NCBI RefSeq assembly: GCF_001403735.1
Contig: NZ_CXPG01000020.1
Span: 62,001-126,000 of the forward strand
DNA from: Jannaschia rubra
GTDB lineage: Bacteria > Pseudomonadota > Alphaproteobacteria > Rhodobacterales > Rhodobacteraceae
DNA: 64,000 nt
Reading direction: 5' to 3'
Shown here: positions 1 through 8,387 of the stretch, in pieces
How the letters are laid out: every line of letters begins with the position of its first letter
How positions within the stretch are numbered: position 1 is the first letter of the stretch
Position numbers and translations under genes: made by a program
Notes under the pieces: model-generated
What the model saw: only the letters and a program-made list of their open reading frames with translations
Database searches by the model: none
What the model was told of the DNA's origin: nothing

Positions 1-986
1 CGCAGGAAGCGAACGTCGACCGCGGCAAGATCCAGACCGACATCGCCGCCCTGACCAAGCAGATCGAATCCGTTGTCGGTGCGGCCCAGTTCAACGGCCT
101 GAACCTGCTCGACGGAACCTCGACCGAGGCTGTCGATGTGCTGTCCTCGCTCGACCGTAATGCCTCGGGCGTGAAGGCGTCCTCCATCTCGGTCGAACGC
201 CAGAACCTTTCGCTGGACGCGACGGCCACGACCGCCACCTTCGGCCCGACCGCGGCGAACGATGCGTCGCTGATCCAGAACGGCGCCGCGGCGGACGACT
301 CCGTCGTCGCCGTCGCCAGCGGCGCAGGCCAGGAGATCAGCATCGAGAGCGTGCAGAGCGGGGCAAGCTATCGCATCGTTCTGGGCGACGTTCAGCTCAA
401 GGCCGACGGCGGCGGCACCGCGGTGGGCGCGCGGACCTTCGAGTACGTCGCCAATACCGGTGACAGCGCCGAAACGGTCTCGCGCAATCTGCGGTCGCAG
501 GTCTCGGCCTACCTCGGGGCCTCCACTGACAACGGTGACTATACGGTCGTGTCCAATGGCACCGATCCGTCGAAGTTCACGATCAACAACGCGTCCGGAG
601 TGGCGCTGAACGTGAACGTCGAGGCGGCGACGGGTGGCACTCCCGGCACGTCGGCCACCGGCAACGGCCTCGGCGCGTTGAAGGCCATCGATGTCAGCAG
701 CGAAGTCGGCGCCGGCAACGCCTTGGCCGCGATCGACGATCTGATCGAAACGGCCATCGATGCCGCCGCGTCCTTCGGCTCGGCCCAAGGCCGGATCGAG
801 ACGCAGTCGGACTTCGTGTCCAAGCTGTCGGACTCGCTCAAGTCGGGGATCGGCGCGCTCGTCGATGCCGACATGGAGGAAGCTTCGGCCCGTCTGCAGG
901 CGCTCCAGGTCCAGCAGCAGCTTGCGACCCAGTCGCTGTCGATCGCCAACCAGGCGCCGCAGTCGATCCTGTCGTTGTTCCGCTGA
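1..986 (+). CDS. fliC: flagellin, 3' part (5' end outside window)
   Basis: Flagellar filament subunit, secreted through the flagellar export apparatus and polymerised outside the cell. The reading frame is open from position 3 and begins inside the conserved N-terminal D0/D1 helix (the stretch around VGAAQFNGLNLL). A variable Ala/Gly/Thr-rich central region follows. The conserved C-terminal D1/D0 helices end in SLSIANQAPQSILSLFR, a typical flagellin terminus. About 327 residues are visible; the missing N-terminus lies left of the window, so the true start cannot be given. A perfect terminator hairpin lies just downstream, separating the flagellin mRNA from flaF-flbT, the pair that controls its translation in alphaproteobacteria. 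Confidence 0.95.
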   Translation, partial: QEANVDRGKIQTDIAALTKQIESVVGAAQFNGLNLLDGTSTEAVDVLSSLDRNASGVKASSISVERQNLSLDATATTATFGPTAANDASLIQNGAAADDSVVAVASGAGQEISIESVQSGASYRIVLGDVQLKADGGGTAVGARTFEYVANTGDSAETVSRNLRSQVSAYLGASTDNGDYTVVSNGTDPSKFTINNASGVALNVNVEAATGGTPGTSATGNGLGALKAIDVSSEVGAGNALAAIDDLIETAIDAAASFGSAQGRIETQSDFVSKLSDSLKSGIGALVDADMEEASARLQALQVQQQLATQSLSIANQAPQSILSLFR

Positions 987-996
987 TCTGATCGCA

Positions 997-1028
997 CCCG
1001 CCCCGGTATTCTCCGGGGCGGGCTTTCC
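997..1028 (+). terminator. flagellin transcription terminator
   Basis: Perfect 10-bp G+C-rich inverted repeat, 997-1006 pairing with 1013-1022 around a 6-nt loop, starting 11 nt after the flagellin stop codon and followed by a short TTT run. This is the expected end of the highly expressed flagellin transcript. Confidence 0.75.
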
Positions 1029-1098
1029 GGGCCAAGGCGCAAAGCGCCGGACCTTCGCGCATCACCGCGAAGCTCGCTAAAAGTGAGAAACCTGCACC

Positions 1099-1467
1099 AT
1101 GGGATACCCCCAGGCCGCCGCCGCATACGGCGCAATCGACCCCTCCCTCATCTCGCCCGGACGGGCCGAATCCTTCGTCTTCGCCAAGGTCACCCGCCGG
1201 ATGGAGGAAGTCTTTTCCGACGATGCCGCATCCTCCGCCTCCCGCGTCTCGGCGCTCCACGACAACCGCCGTCTCTGGCAGGCTGCCGCCGTGGCTTGCG
1301 CAGACGATGCCAACACGATGACGCCGCAATTGCGTGCGGGCCTGATCGGTCTCGCCGGTTTCGTCGACCGTCACACCAGTGCCGTCATGAACGGATCCGC
1401 CAAGCCCGACCCCCTGTTCGAAATCAACCGCCGCATCGCCGCCGGTCTGTCCGCGGGGGGCATGTGA
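1099..1467 (+). CDS. flaF: flagellar biosynthesis regulator FlaF
   Basis: FlaF, 122 residues, the usual family length. In alphaproteobacteria FlaF is a cytoplasmic factor needed for flagellin synthesis and export and works with FlbT. The N-terminus (MGYPQAAAAYG) and the helical body match the family pattern by eye. The gene lies 113 bp after the flagellin stop and is followed 1 bp later by flbT, the standard order flagellin-flaF-flbT. The hairpin upstream suggests its own promoter or limited read-through. The start ATG is the only one that gives the conserved N-terminus; the ribosome-binding site is weak. Confidence 0.9.
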   Translation: MGYPQAAAAYGAIDPSLISPGRAESFVFAKVTRRMEEVFSDDAASSASRVSALHDNRRLWQAAAVACADDANTMTPQLRAGLIGLAGFVDRHTSAVMNGSAKPDPLFEINRRIAAGLSAGGM

Positions 1468-1468
1468 C

Positions 1469-1873
1469 ATGGCCGGCCTGATGCTCAAGTTTCCGGCAGG
1501 TGACCGGATCGTCCTCAATGGCGCCGTCATTGAGAACGTCGGACGGGGGGCCCGCCTTCGCGTCCTCACTCCGGAGACGCAGCTCCTGCGCCTGCGCGAC
1601 GCCATCGATCCGGCGGCAGCGACCACCCCTGTCGGCCGGCTCGCCCATACCGTGCAGATGATGCTGATCGGGGAGCTCGCGCCTGCCGAAGCGCTGCCGG
1701 ACACGATCGCCGCGCTGGGACCGTTGCGTCACGCCTTCGTTGCCGGAGACGATCGTACGCTGATCGATGAATTGACCGTGCACCTTCGGGGCGGCCAGTT
1801 CTATCAGGCGCTGCGCCTCCTCGGTCGCCTGCGTCAGAGAGAGGCGGTGCTCCTCTCCGTCGCGCGGGCATGA
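1469..1873 (+). CDS. flbT: flagellin translation repressor FlbT
   Basis: FlbT, 134 residues. In Caulobacter and relatives it binds the 5' leader of flagellin mRNA and lowers its translation and stability when the hook-basal body is unfinished. The N-terminal beta-rich part (LMLKFPAGDRIVLNGAVI) and the following segment around LRLRDAI are typical of the family. It starts 1 bp after flaF ends and its own end overlaps the next start (ATGA at 1870-1873), so flaF, flbT and the DUF1217 gene are probably translated from one mRNA. Confidence 0.92.
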   Translation: MAGLMLKFPAGDRIVLNGAVIENVGRGARLRVLTPETQLLRLRDAIDPAAATTPVGRLAHTVQMMLIGELAPAEALPDTIAALGPLRHAFVAGDDRTLIDELTVHLRGGQFYQALRLLGRLRQREAVLLSVARA

Positions 1874-2658
1874 CCTTCCAGCCCTTTGTGCCGACCGGCG
1901 GCCTTGCCGGTTGGCGCTTCCTCCAGAACACGGTGGAAAGCCAGCGGAAGGCCCACGGCGACAGTCCGACCCTGCAGCGCGACCTCGACTACTTCCGTGA
2001 GAAGATCGGCTCGGTGCAGACCGCCGAAGACCTGGTGCGGGATTTCCGGCTCCTGTCGGTCGCGCTTGGGGCTTTCGGGCTCGACGACGACGTCGGTAAC
2101 AAATTCCTGATCCGCAAGGTGCTGGAGGAGGGGACCACCGACCCGAAGGCCCTCGCCAACCGGCTCAGCGACAAGCGCTACCGCGACCTGTCGCGTGCCT
2201 TCGGGTTCGGCGACTTTCCGGTTCCCAACACGGGGCTTTCGGATTTCGCCGACCGCATCGCCGCCCGTTACAAGTCGCAGAAGTTCGAATCCGACATGGG
2301 CCAGACGAACGAGACGATGCGTCTTGCCCTGAATGCGGAGCGCGAACTTCCGGCGCTGGCCATGGCCACGGGATCGAACCGCACCAAATGGTTTACCGTC
2401 ATGGGGACAGCGCCGCTGCGCAAGGTGATGGAAACCGCGCTCAACCTGCCGCAAGCCTTCGCCACGCTTCCCATCGACCGTCAGATCGAAACCTTCATGG
2501 AGCGGTCCGAAAGTGTCTTCGGCACGCGCGACGTCTCCGAACTGGCCAGTCCCGAAACCTTGGGGCGGCTGCTCGACCGTTATACGGCGATGGCCGGCAT
2601 GGCCGATCAGGCCTCGGCCGTAACCTCGCCCGCGCTCGTCCTCCTCCGCGGGTTCTGA
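1870..2658 (+). CDS. DUF1217 flagellum-associated protein
   Basis: A 262-residue soluble, largely helical protein resembling the DUF1217 family, which in alphaproteobacteria is almost always encoded among flagellar genes. It carries the family-like features of an N-terminal aromatic-rich segment (GLAGWRFLQNT) and a repeated short module seen around LADRIAARYK-type helices. No signal peptide or membrane segment is visible. Its start overlaps the flbT stop by ATGA, implying translational coupling. Its biochemical role is not established; location suggests a part in assembly or flagellin handling. The 268-bp stretch that follows up to fliI holds nothing convincing apart from a weak hairpin at 2667-2688. 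Confidence 0.75.
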   Translation: MTFQPFVPTGGLAGWRFLQNTVESQRKAHGDSPTLQRDLDYFREKIGSVQTAEDLVRDFRLLSVALGAFGLDDDVGNKFLIRKVLEEGTTDPKALANRLSDKRYRDLSRAFGFGDFPVPNTGLSDFADRIAARYKSQKFESDMGQTNETMRLALNAERELPALAMATGSNRTKWFTVMGTAPLRKVMETALNLPQAFATLPIDRQIETFMERSESVFGTRDVSELASPETLGRLLDRYTAMAGMADQASAVTSPALVLLRGF

Positions 2659-2926
2659 ACGCTTCGGCGGCGCCGACGTTTGCGCCGCGGAACCATCGAA
2701 GCGAAGCGGCGGGCGGGCCGTTCCGTCGGACGATAAGGCAGAACTTGGCTGACACATCGGGTCGCGCTTGGGGGCGCGGGCAGACACGGTGCCCGAACCC
2801 ACAACATCATCAGTCGTCAGGCGCCGATGCCATCGCACCTGCCATGCGCAGCTCACATCACCGGGCGGCGCCGTCCTTGCGCCACTTTGGACTTGCCCGA
2901 AGCACCCGTTAGCCGCCGCCCGCCCC

Positions 2927-4285
2927 CTAGGCCGTCGCTGCCCCGCCCGAATAGGGTCGCCCCAGAAGGCCGGCCAGAAGGCGGAACCCGTCGGAGGGCC
3001 GGGTCAGGCCACGTGCCGTGAAGACCTCGTTCAGGCGCGGCACGAGAGCGGTGGCCCGGTCCACCTCCGGGTTCGACCCGCGCTCATAGAGTCCCGACGT
3101 GACCATCAGGTCAGTCCTGTCATGGACGCCCAGGATCTTGCGGACTTCGCCGATCAGGACGTTTTCCTCCGCCGCGGCGCAGCCCGGCAGGCTGCGCGAC
3201 ACCGACCGCAGGACGTCCACGGCCGGGAACCGCCCTGCCTCCGCGATCTCGCGCGAAAGGACGACATGGCCGTCGAGCTGCCCGCGCACGATGTCGGCCA
3301 CCGGCTCCTCCATGTCCGACCCGGCCACCAGCACGGTGAAGACGGCGGTGATGTCGCCTTGCGCCCCTTCCCCCGGACCGGCCCGTTCGCACAGCGATGC
3401 GAGCAGCGGCGTCAGGCTGGGGGGATGGCCACGCAGCGATGCCTCCTCGCCCGCAGCGGTCGCCACCTCCCGGTGGGCCTCCGCCAAACGGGTCAGGCTG
3501 TCGCACAGGAACAGGACGCGACGCCCCCGGTCGCGGAAATGTTCCGCCACCGCCAGCGCGGTGAAGGCGCACCGGCGGCGCATGTTGGCGGGCATGTCCG
3601 ACGTCGCGGCGACCACCACGGTGCGCGCCATGCCTTCCGGGCCCAGCACCTTGCGGACGAAATCCGACACCTCCCGCCCCCGTTCGCCGACCAGGGCCAG
3701 GACGCAGACGTCCGCCTCCATGTTGCGGGCCAGGTCGCCCAGCAGGGTCGATTTCCCGACCCCCGATCCTGCGAACAGGCCGATCCGCTGGCCCATGGCA
3801 ATGGGCAGCATGGTATCGAAGACGGCAAGGCCCGTGGACAGGCGGGCGCCCATGCCCCTGCGGCGGGCGGGCGCGGGCGCGGGTGCGCGCAGCGACACCG
3901 GAACGCCGGGCGCAAGGGGCCGGTCGTCCAGCGCGCGACCGAAGGGATCGACGATCCGCCCGATCCATCCGTCGTGCGGGCTGACGCGCGGCCCGCCCGC
4001 GGGCCGGACCGGCAACCCGATGCGCAGGCCATCGGCCGCGCCGAAGGGCGTCGCCCGCAGGCTGCCGCGGTCCAGGCGCGACACCTCGGCCCGCTGCACG
4101 GCGCCGGCGGCGTCCTCGTAGACCAGCTCATCGCCCAGCAGGGCATGGTCCGACAGCCCCTCGACCACGAACCCCGAAGGATCGAGGCTGGCGATCCGGC
4201 CGAGCGGACAGGCCGCCCGGATCGACGCGACCTGCGCGCGCAGGGAGGCGAAGGGGTCGGCGGGCGGGACGTCGGTCTGGGTCAC
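2927..4285 (-). CDS. fliI: flagellar export ATPase FliI
   Basis: Cytoplasmic hexameric ATPase of the flagellar type III export apparatus, related to the F1 beta subunit. Visible motifs are Walker A (GSGVGKST), the Walker B region (VLFLCDSLTRLA) and the SGLYERGSNPEVD region near the C-terminus. I place the start at GTG 4285, giving 452 residues: it has a GGAG about 11 nt upstream, matches family length, and avoids an unrelated 36-residue extension that would run into the divergent flgB leader. It is transcribed away from flgB, apart from fliH, which is about 15 kb away beside fliF. Confidence 0.92.
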   Translation of the reverse strand: MTQTDVPPADPFASLRAQVASIRAACPLGRIASLDPSGFVVEGLSDHALLGDELVYEDAAGAVQRAEVSRLDRGSLRATPFGAADGLRIGLPVRPAGGPRVSPHDGWIGRIVDPFGRALDDRPLAPGVPVSLRAPAPAPARRRGMGARLSTGLAVFDTMLPIAMGQRIGLFAGSGVGKSTLLGDLARNMEADVCVLALVGERGREVSDFVRKVLGPEGMARTVVVAATSDMPANMRRRCAFTALAVAEHFRDRGRRVLFLCDSLTRLAEAHREVATAAGEEASLRGHPPSLTPLLASLCERAGPGEGAQGDITAVFTVLVAGSDMEEPVADIVRGQLDGHVVLSREIAEAGRFPAVDVLRSVSRSLPGCAAAEENVLIGEVRKILGVHDRTDLMVTSGLYERGSNPEVDRATALVPRLNEVFTARGLTRPSDGFRLLAGLLGRPYSGGAATA

Positions 4286-4359
4286 GGCGGGAACTCCGGT
4301 TGGGCGCTTGAAACGATTTCTAAAGGAATCAGTCTTAAGGCTTCGTTTCACGGACGACG

Positions 4360-4365
4360 AAGGAG
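4360..4365 (+). promoter_or_regulatory. ribosome-binding site fixing the GTG start of flgB
   Basis: AAGGAG, 8 nt before a GTG at 4374. It favours that GTG over the upstream ATG at 4308 and the ATG at 4383. Confidence 0.65.
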
Positions 4366-4373
4366 TTGCCCAC

Positions 4374-4742
4374 GTGAACGAGATGCCCGCCATTCTTGGC
4401 CTTGCCGCCAGTGCCGCCCGACATGCGGCCAGCCGTCAGGCCGTGATCGCCACGAATGTGGCGAACGCCGATACGCCGGGCTTCCGCGCCCGCGACATGG
4501 ATGCCTTTTCCCCCGACGACGGCTTCGCCCTGCGTCGCACCAGCGCCGCCCACTTCGCCGGCGCGACCCGCACGGATGCCAGCCATGAGATCCGCGACGC
4601 GGGCGCCGACCCCAACGGCAACACCGTCGATCTGGAGGATCAGGTGTTGCGCGGGATCGAGGCGGCACGTGTCCACGACCGCGCCATCACCGTCTACCGC
4701 AGCAGCCTCGACATGCTGCGCGCCAGCCTCGGGAAGAGATAG
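4374..4742 (+). CDS. flgB: flagellar proximal rod protein FlgB
   Basis: Rod protein, 122 residues from GTG 4374, chosen because a perfect AAGGAG lies 8 nt upstream and the resulting N-terminus (VNEMPAILGLAAS) gives normal family length. The rod signature ANVANADTPGFRARD is present. FlgB sits in the periplasm as part of the proximal rod with FlgC, FlgF and FliE, all encoded directly downstream. It is the first gene of a nine-gene rod/L-ring operon, with flgC starting 2 bp after its stop. The divergent leader shared with fliI (4286-4373) must hold both promoters; no clear consensus was found there. Confidence 0.93.
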   Translation: MNEMPAILGLAASAARHAASRQAVIATNVANADTPGFRARDMDAFSPDDGFALRRTSAAHFAGATRTDASHEIRDAGADPNGNTVDLEDQVLRGIEAARVHDRAITVYRSSLDMLRASLGKR

Positions 4743-4744
4743 CC

Positions 4745-5137
4745 ATGGCTGAGTTCTCCGACGCCCTGGGCGTCCTGTCATCGGGCATGCGCGGGCAGGG
4801 CCAGCGCCTGCGCCACATTGCCGAGAACATCGCCAACGTGGACACGCCCGGCTATCGCCGCAAGACGGTCGAGTTCCGCGCCGAGGTCGAGAACGGCCAC
4901 CGCAGCGGCGCGATCGAAACGGGGCCCGTGCGCCTGCAACAGGGCGTCCTGCCCCGTATCCACGACCCTGCACATCCGATGGCGGATGCCGACGGCTATC
5001 ACGACGGCTCCAACGTGGAGATCGTCACCGAACTCGCCGACGCGCGCGAGGCGCAGCGCAGCTACGAGGCGAACCTCAAGATGTTCGAGCAGGTGCGGCG
5101 CATGTCGTCCCAGCTCATGGACGTCCTCAAGCGGTAG
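4745..5137 (+). CDS. flgC: flagellar proximal rod protein FlgC
   Basis: Rod protein of 130 residues, typical for FlgC. The N-terminal rod/hook signature appears as AENIANVDTPGYRRK, and the C-terminal helix (REAQRSYEANLKMFEQVRRM) is the conserved assembly helix. It lacks a signal peptide because it is exported by the flagellar type III route to the periplasm, where it joins FlgB and FlgF. It follows flgB by 2 bp and precedes fliE by 38 bp in the same operon. Confidence 0.95.
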   Translation: MAEFSDALGVLSSGMRGQGQRLRHIAENIANVDTPGYRRKTVEFRAEVENGHRSGAIETGPVRLQQGVLPRIHDPAHPMADADGYHDGSNVEIVTELADAREAQRSYEANLKMFEQVRRMSSQLMDVLKR

Positions 5138-5175
5138 GACCCGCACCCCACGACCCACCACATCAGGAGGCCAGA

Positions 5176-5433
5176 ATGGACCTTAACCCCATCCAGGCGG
5201 GACCGGGCGGAAGCCCCGTGTCCCGACCGAACCCCGCAGCCGAGGCCGTGTCCGGCTTCACCGACATGCTCGCCCGCGCCGAGACGCAGGCCGGCGCCGC
5301 CGTCACCGGGGGCGCGGACCCCCACGCGCTCGTCACCGCAATGGCGGAAGGGCAGCTCGCCATCGACACGGTGACGACGATCCGCGACCGCGTGGTCGAG
5401 GCCTATCAGGAAATCCTGCGGATGCAGGTCTGA
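5176..5433 (+). CDS. fliE: flagellar hook-basal body adaptor FliE
   Basis: FliE, 85 residues, a little shorter than enteric FliE (about 104). It is the first protein exported and links the MS ring to the proximal rod. The C-terminal helix matching the family runs from about residue 50 ([20 protein letters not shown]) to the end at ILRMQV. A strong AGGAGG lies 7 nt before the ATG. It lies between flgC and the export-gate gene fliQ, the usual alphaproteobacterial order. Confidence 0.92.
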   Translation: MDLNPIQAGPGGSPVSRPNPAAEAVSGFTDMLARAETQAGAAVTGGADPHALVTAMAEGQLAIDTVTTIRDRVVEAYQEILRMQV

Positions 5434-5440
5434 CAGACGC

Positions 5441-5707
5441 ATGTCCGAGCTTCTGTTCTATGACACCCTGCGACAGGGCCTCTGGATCGCGGTGATGATC
5501 TCCGCCCCGATCCTGGGCGTGGCGCTGGCCGTGGGCCTCGCCATCGGCCTCCTGCAGGCGCTCACCTCCATCCAGGAGATGACGCTGACCTTCGTTCCCA
5601 AGATGGCTGCAATCCTCGGCGTCTTCTGGGTGTCGATGGGGTTCATGACGCTGACGCTCGGCCGTTACTTCACCGACACGCTCGTCCCGATCATCCAGGG
5701 GTACTGA
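5441..5707 (+). CDS. fliQ: flagellar export gate protein FliQ
   Basis: FliQ, 88 residues with two transmembrane helices (about 15-40 and 50-75), a component of the FliP5Q4R1 export gate in the inner membrane. The conserved loop [12 protein letters not shown] between the helices is diagnostic. It is separated by 7 bp from fliE and by 2 bp from flgF. The other gate genes are split within the window: fliP near 20 kb and fliR near 10.5 kb. Confidence 0.95.
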   Translation: MSELLFYDTLRQGLWIAVMISAPILGVALAVGLAIGLLQALTSIQEMTLTFVPKMAAILGVFWVSMGFMTLTLGRYFTDTLVPIIQGY

Positions 5708-5709
5708 CC

Positions 5710-6423
5710 ATGGCAGACGGCATCTATCCGACACTGGGCCGACAGGCCGGGCTGTTGCGCGAAATGGAGGTGATCGCCCAGAACATCGCGAACGCCAATA
5801 CCACCGGCTACCGCGCCGAAGGGTTGATCTTCTCCGAACACGTCATCGGAGGTGACCGCCATTCCCCATCGGTGTCCTTCGCCCATGCCACGGGGCGCCA
5901 GACGCGCTTCGAGCAGGGCGGGCTGGACCTCACCGGCGGCACGCTCGACCTCGCGATCGAGGGCGAGGGCTATTTCCTCGTCGACGTCGCGGGCACTCCG
6001 CATCTGACGCGGGCGGGCTCCTTCGTGGCCGGACCGGACGGCGGCGTGCAGACGGCCGAGGGCCACCCCTTGCTCGACGAGAGCGGCGCGCCTGTCTTCG
6101 TACCCCCCGATGCCCGCGCCGTCAGCGTCGGCGCCGACGGCACCGTGTCGGCCGACGGTCAACCCATCGCCCGCGTGGCGGTTGTGATGCCCGCCGATCC
6201 GGGTGCCATGTCCCGCCGCGCCGGCACCATGTTCGCGGCCGAGGACTACACCCCGGTCGAGACCCCCGGCGTCAAGCAAGGGTTCCTGGAATCGTCGAAC
6301 GTGAACCCCGTGATGGAGGTGGCCCGCATGGTCGCCGTCCAGAACGCCTACCAGATGGGGCAGGGGTTCATGGACCGTGAACACGAGCGGATGCAGGCCA
6401 TGCTCCGCCTTATGGATCAATGA
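5710..6423 (+). CDS. flgF: flagellar proximal rod protein FlgF
   Basis: Rod protein of 237 residues. The N-terminal signature (AQNIANANTTGYRAEG) and the C-terminal assembly helix (VAVQNAYQMGQGFMDREHER) flank the central beta domain characteristic of FlgF/FlgG/FlgE. Export is by the flagellar type III system, so no Sec signal is present. It is 10 bp upstream of flgG in the rod operon. Assignment as FlgF rather than FlgG rests on being shorter and directly upstream of a full FlgG. Confidence 0.92.
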   Translation: MADGIYPTLGRQAGLLREMEVIAQNIANANTTGYRAEGLIFSEHVIGGDRHSPSVSFAHATGRQTRFEQGGLDLTGGTLDLAIEGEGYFLVDVAGTPHLTRAGSFVAGPDGGVQTAEGHPLLDESGAPVFVPPDARAVSVGADGTVSADGQPIARVAVVMPADPGAMSRRAGTMFAAEDYTPVETPGVKQGFLESSNVNPVMEVARMVAVQNAYQMGQGFMDREHERMQAMLRLMDQ

Positions 6424-6433
6424 GGAGGCACCC

Positions 6434-7219
6434 ATGCGTGCACTGAGTATCGCGGCGACCGGCATGGCCGCCCAGCAGACGCGGGTCGAGGTGATCTCGA
6501 ACAACCTCGCGAACATGAACACCACCGGCTACAACGCCCGCCGTGCCGAATTCGCCGACCTGCACTACCAGCAGGTGACGCGCGCCGGCGCCATCGCCGC
6601 CTCCACCGGCGCCATCGTGCCCGTGGGCGTGCAGCTGGGCCTCGGCGTGCGCCCCACCGCCGTCACGATGGAGGTGGCGCAGGGATCGCTCGGCCAGACC
6701 GGCGGCGATCTCGACCTCGCCATCGAGGGGCGCGGCTACATCGAAGTCACGATGCCCTCGGGCGCGCCGGCCTATACCCGCGACGGCGCGCTCAAGCGGA
6801 CGGGCGACGGCCTGCTCGTCACCTCCGACGGCCATCCGGTCGTGCCCGACATCACGATCCCTGACGACACGCGCTCCATCACCATCAACCCCGAAGGCGA
6901 GGTCTATGCCTATTTCGCCGACCGGGTGGAGCCCGAGCTTCTGGGCCAGCTGAGCCTCGTAGGCTTCACCAACGAGAAGGGGCTCGAGGCGCTCGGCTCC
7001 AACCTTTACGGCGAAACCGGCGCCTCGGGCGCGCCCCTCGTGGGCTTTCCGGGCGAGGACGGGCTCGGCTTCTTCCGTCAGGGATACCTCGAGGACAGCT
7101 CCGTCGACGCCGTGCGCGAGATCACACAGTTGATCGAGGCGCAGCGCGGCTACGAGATGAACGCCAAGGTCATCACCGCCGCCGATCAGATGATGTCGGC
7201 CACGACGCAGATCCGATGA
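6434..7219 (+). CDS. flgG: flagellar distal rod protein FlgG
   Basis: Distal rod subunit, 261 residues, standard length. It starts with MRALSIAATGM and carries SNNLANMNTTGYNARRAEF followed by the FlgG-type LHYQQV segment; the C-terminal helix IEAQRGYEMNAKVI is conserved. The ATG at 6434 is preceded by GAGGAGG 6 nt upstream, which settles the start against an upstream in-frame ATG inside flgF. Its stop overlaps the start of flgA (ATGA), indicating coupled translation. Confidence 0.96.
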   Translation: MRALSIAATGMAAQQTRVEVISNNLANMNTTGYNARRAEFADLHYQQVTRAGAIAASTGAIVPVGVQLGLGVRPTAVTMEVAQGSLGQTGGDLDLAIEGRGYIEVTMPSGAPAYTRDGALKRTGDGLLVTSDGHPVVPDITIPDDTRSITINPEGEVYAYFADRVEPELLGQLSLVGFTNEKGLEALGSNLYGETGASGAPLVGFPGEDGLGFFRQGYLEDSSVDAVREITQLIEAQRGYEMNAKVITAADQMMSATTQIR

Positions 7220-7629
7220 TCCGCGCGGCCCTCCTCCTCGCGTTGCTCGCCGGTCCCGCGGCCGCGCAGTCGGTCACCGTGGTCCACCCCGTCCGCGCAG
7301 GCGCCATGCTGTCGTCCGACGACCTGGCCTTCGGCGAGGTGGAAAACGCCGACGGTTTCGCCGACCCCCGCGACCTCATCGGGATGGAGGCGCGCGTGAA
7401 CCTCTATCCCGGCCGTCCCGTGCTCGTCCGCGACGTGGGCCTGCCCACCGTGGTCGAACGCAACGCCGTCGTGCCCCTCGTCTTCCGGCGCGGCGGCCTC
7501 GTCATCACGCTCGAAGGCCGGGCCCTCGGCCGCGCGGGCGAGGGCGAGGCGGTGCGCGTCATGAACCTCTCCTCCCGCTCGACCGTGACCGGCGTCGCCA
7601 CCGCGACCGGCGCGGTCGTCGTCAACTGA
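7216..7629 (+). CDS. flgA: P-ring assembly chaperone FlgA
   Basis: Periplasmic chaperone for assembly of the FlgI P ring, 137 residues. An N-terminal Sec signal peptide (about residues 1-17, cleavage after AAA) is followed by a SAF/antifreeze-like domain typical of the short alphaproteobacterial FlgA, with the pattern LYPGRPVLVRDV and a C-terminal VTGVATATGAVVV. The start overlaps the flgG stop. FlgI itself is not in the window. Confidence 0.9.
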   Translation: MIRAALLLALLAGPAAAQSVTVVHPVRAGAMLSSDDLAFGEVENADGFADPRDLIGMEARVNLYPGRPVLVRDVGLPTVVERNAVVPLVFRRGGLVITLEGRALGRAGEGEAVRVMNLSSRSTVTGVATATGAVVVN

Positions 7630-7653
7630 CCCCTTTCCAGAACGGAGCCCCCG

Positions 7654-8385
7654 ATGAAATCCACCCTCCCGATCCTGCTGGCCGTGCTGATCGGCACGAC
7701 CGCCTGCGGCCGCCTCTCCGACGTGGGCCAGCCGCCCGAGATGACGCCGGTCACGCGCAGCAACGAAAGCCTTGCCATGGCGGCCCCTCCGCCCGTGGAC
7801 ATCCTGGCCGAGCGTGACCCCCTGCGCGCCTCCTCGCTCTGGACGGGGAACCGCCAGTCGCTGCTGGGCGACCGCCGGGCCAGCGTGCGCGGCGACATCC
7901 TGACCGTCGTGGTCGAGATCGACGAGCGCGCCGAGATCGACAACGCCAGCAACCGCTCGCGAAGCGGCTCCGAATCGCTCCAGATGCCCGAGCTGTTCGG
8001 GCTGCCCCAGGCGGTACAGGACAGCATGCCCGAGGGGTCGAGCCTGGCCAATGCCGTCGGCACCTCGTCGCAGAGCTCCTCCAAGGGAGCGGGCGGCGTG
8101 CGCCGCAAGGAACGTCTGATGCTGCGCGTCGCGGCCACCGTCGTCGACGTCCAGCCCAACGGCGTTCTGCGGATCGAGGGCCGGCAGGAAGTCCGTGTGA
8201 ACTTCGAGCTGCGCGAGATGCTGGTCACGGGCTACGTCCGCCCGGGCGACATCTCGCGCCAGAACGAGATCACCTACGACAAGATCGCCGCCGCGCGCAT
8301 CTCCTATGGCGGACGCGGCCAGATCACCGACGTGCAGCAGCCCCGCTACGGCCAGCAGGTCGCCGACATCGTGCTGCCGTTCTGA
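7654..8385 (+). CDS. flgH: flagellar L-ring lipoprotein FlgH
   Basis: Outer-membrane L-ring protein, 243 residues. The lipoprotein signal ends in a lipobox-like TTAC (Cys about residue 18). Family landmarks are the SLWTGNRQSLLGDRRA region, GDILTVVVEIDERA, and the C-terminal IEGRQEVRVNFELREM followed by GYVRPGDIS. It lies 24 bp downstream of flgA with a GGAG ribosome-binding site, and a fliL-like gene starts 2 bp after its stop. Confidence 0.95.
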   Translation: MKSTLPILLAVLIGTTACGRLSDVGQPPEMTPVTRSNESLAMAAPPPVDILAERDPLRASSLWTGNRQSLLGDRRASVRGDILTVVVEIDERAEIDNASNRSRSGSESLQMPELFGLPQAVQDSMPEGSSLANAVGTSSQSSSKGAGGVRRKERLMLRVAATVVDVQPNGVLRIEGRQEVRVNFELREMLVTGYVRPGDISRQNEITYDKIAAARISYGGRGQITDVQQPRYGQQVADIVLPF

Positions 8386-8387
8386 TC

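Noticed and set aside
2667-2688. Hairpin after the DUF1217 gene as a terminator
   Set aside because: Only 7 bp, no T run, and G+C-rich DNA gives such stems often; not strong enough to list.
4330-4342. CTTAAG near the flgB start as a third CtrA site
   Set aside because: No second TTAA-like half-site at 7-bp spacing on either side; TAAA and TTAA here are 11 bp apart.
2768-4588. 606-codon open frame on + opposite fliI
   Set aside because: The minus strand encodes a complete FliI with Walker motifs; the + translation is Arg/Ala/Pro-rich and motif-free.
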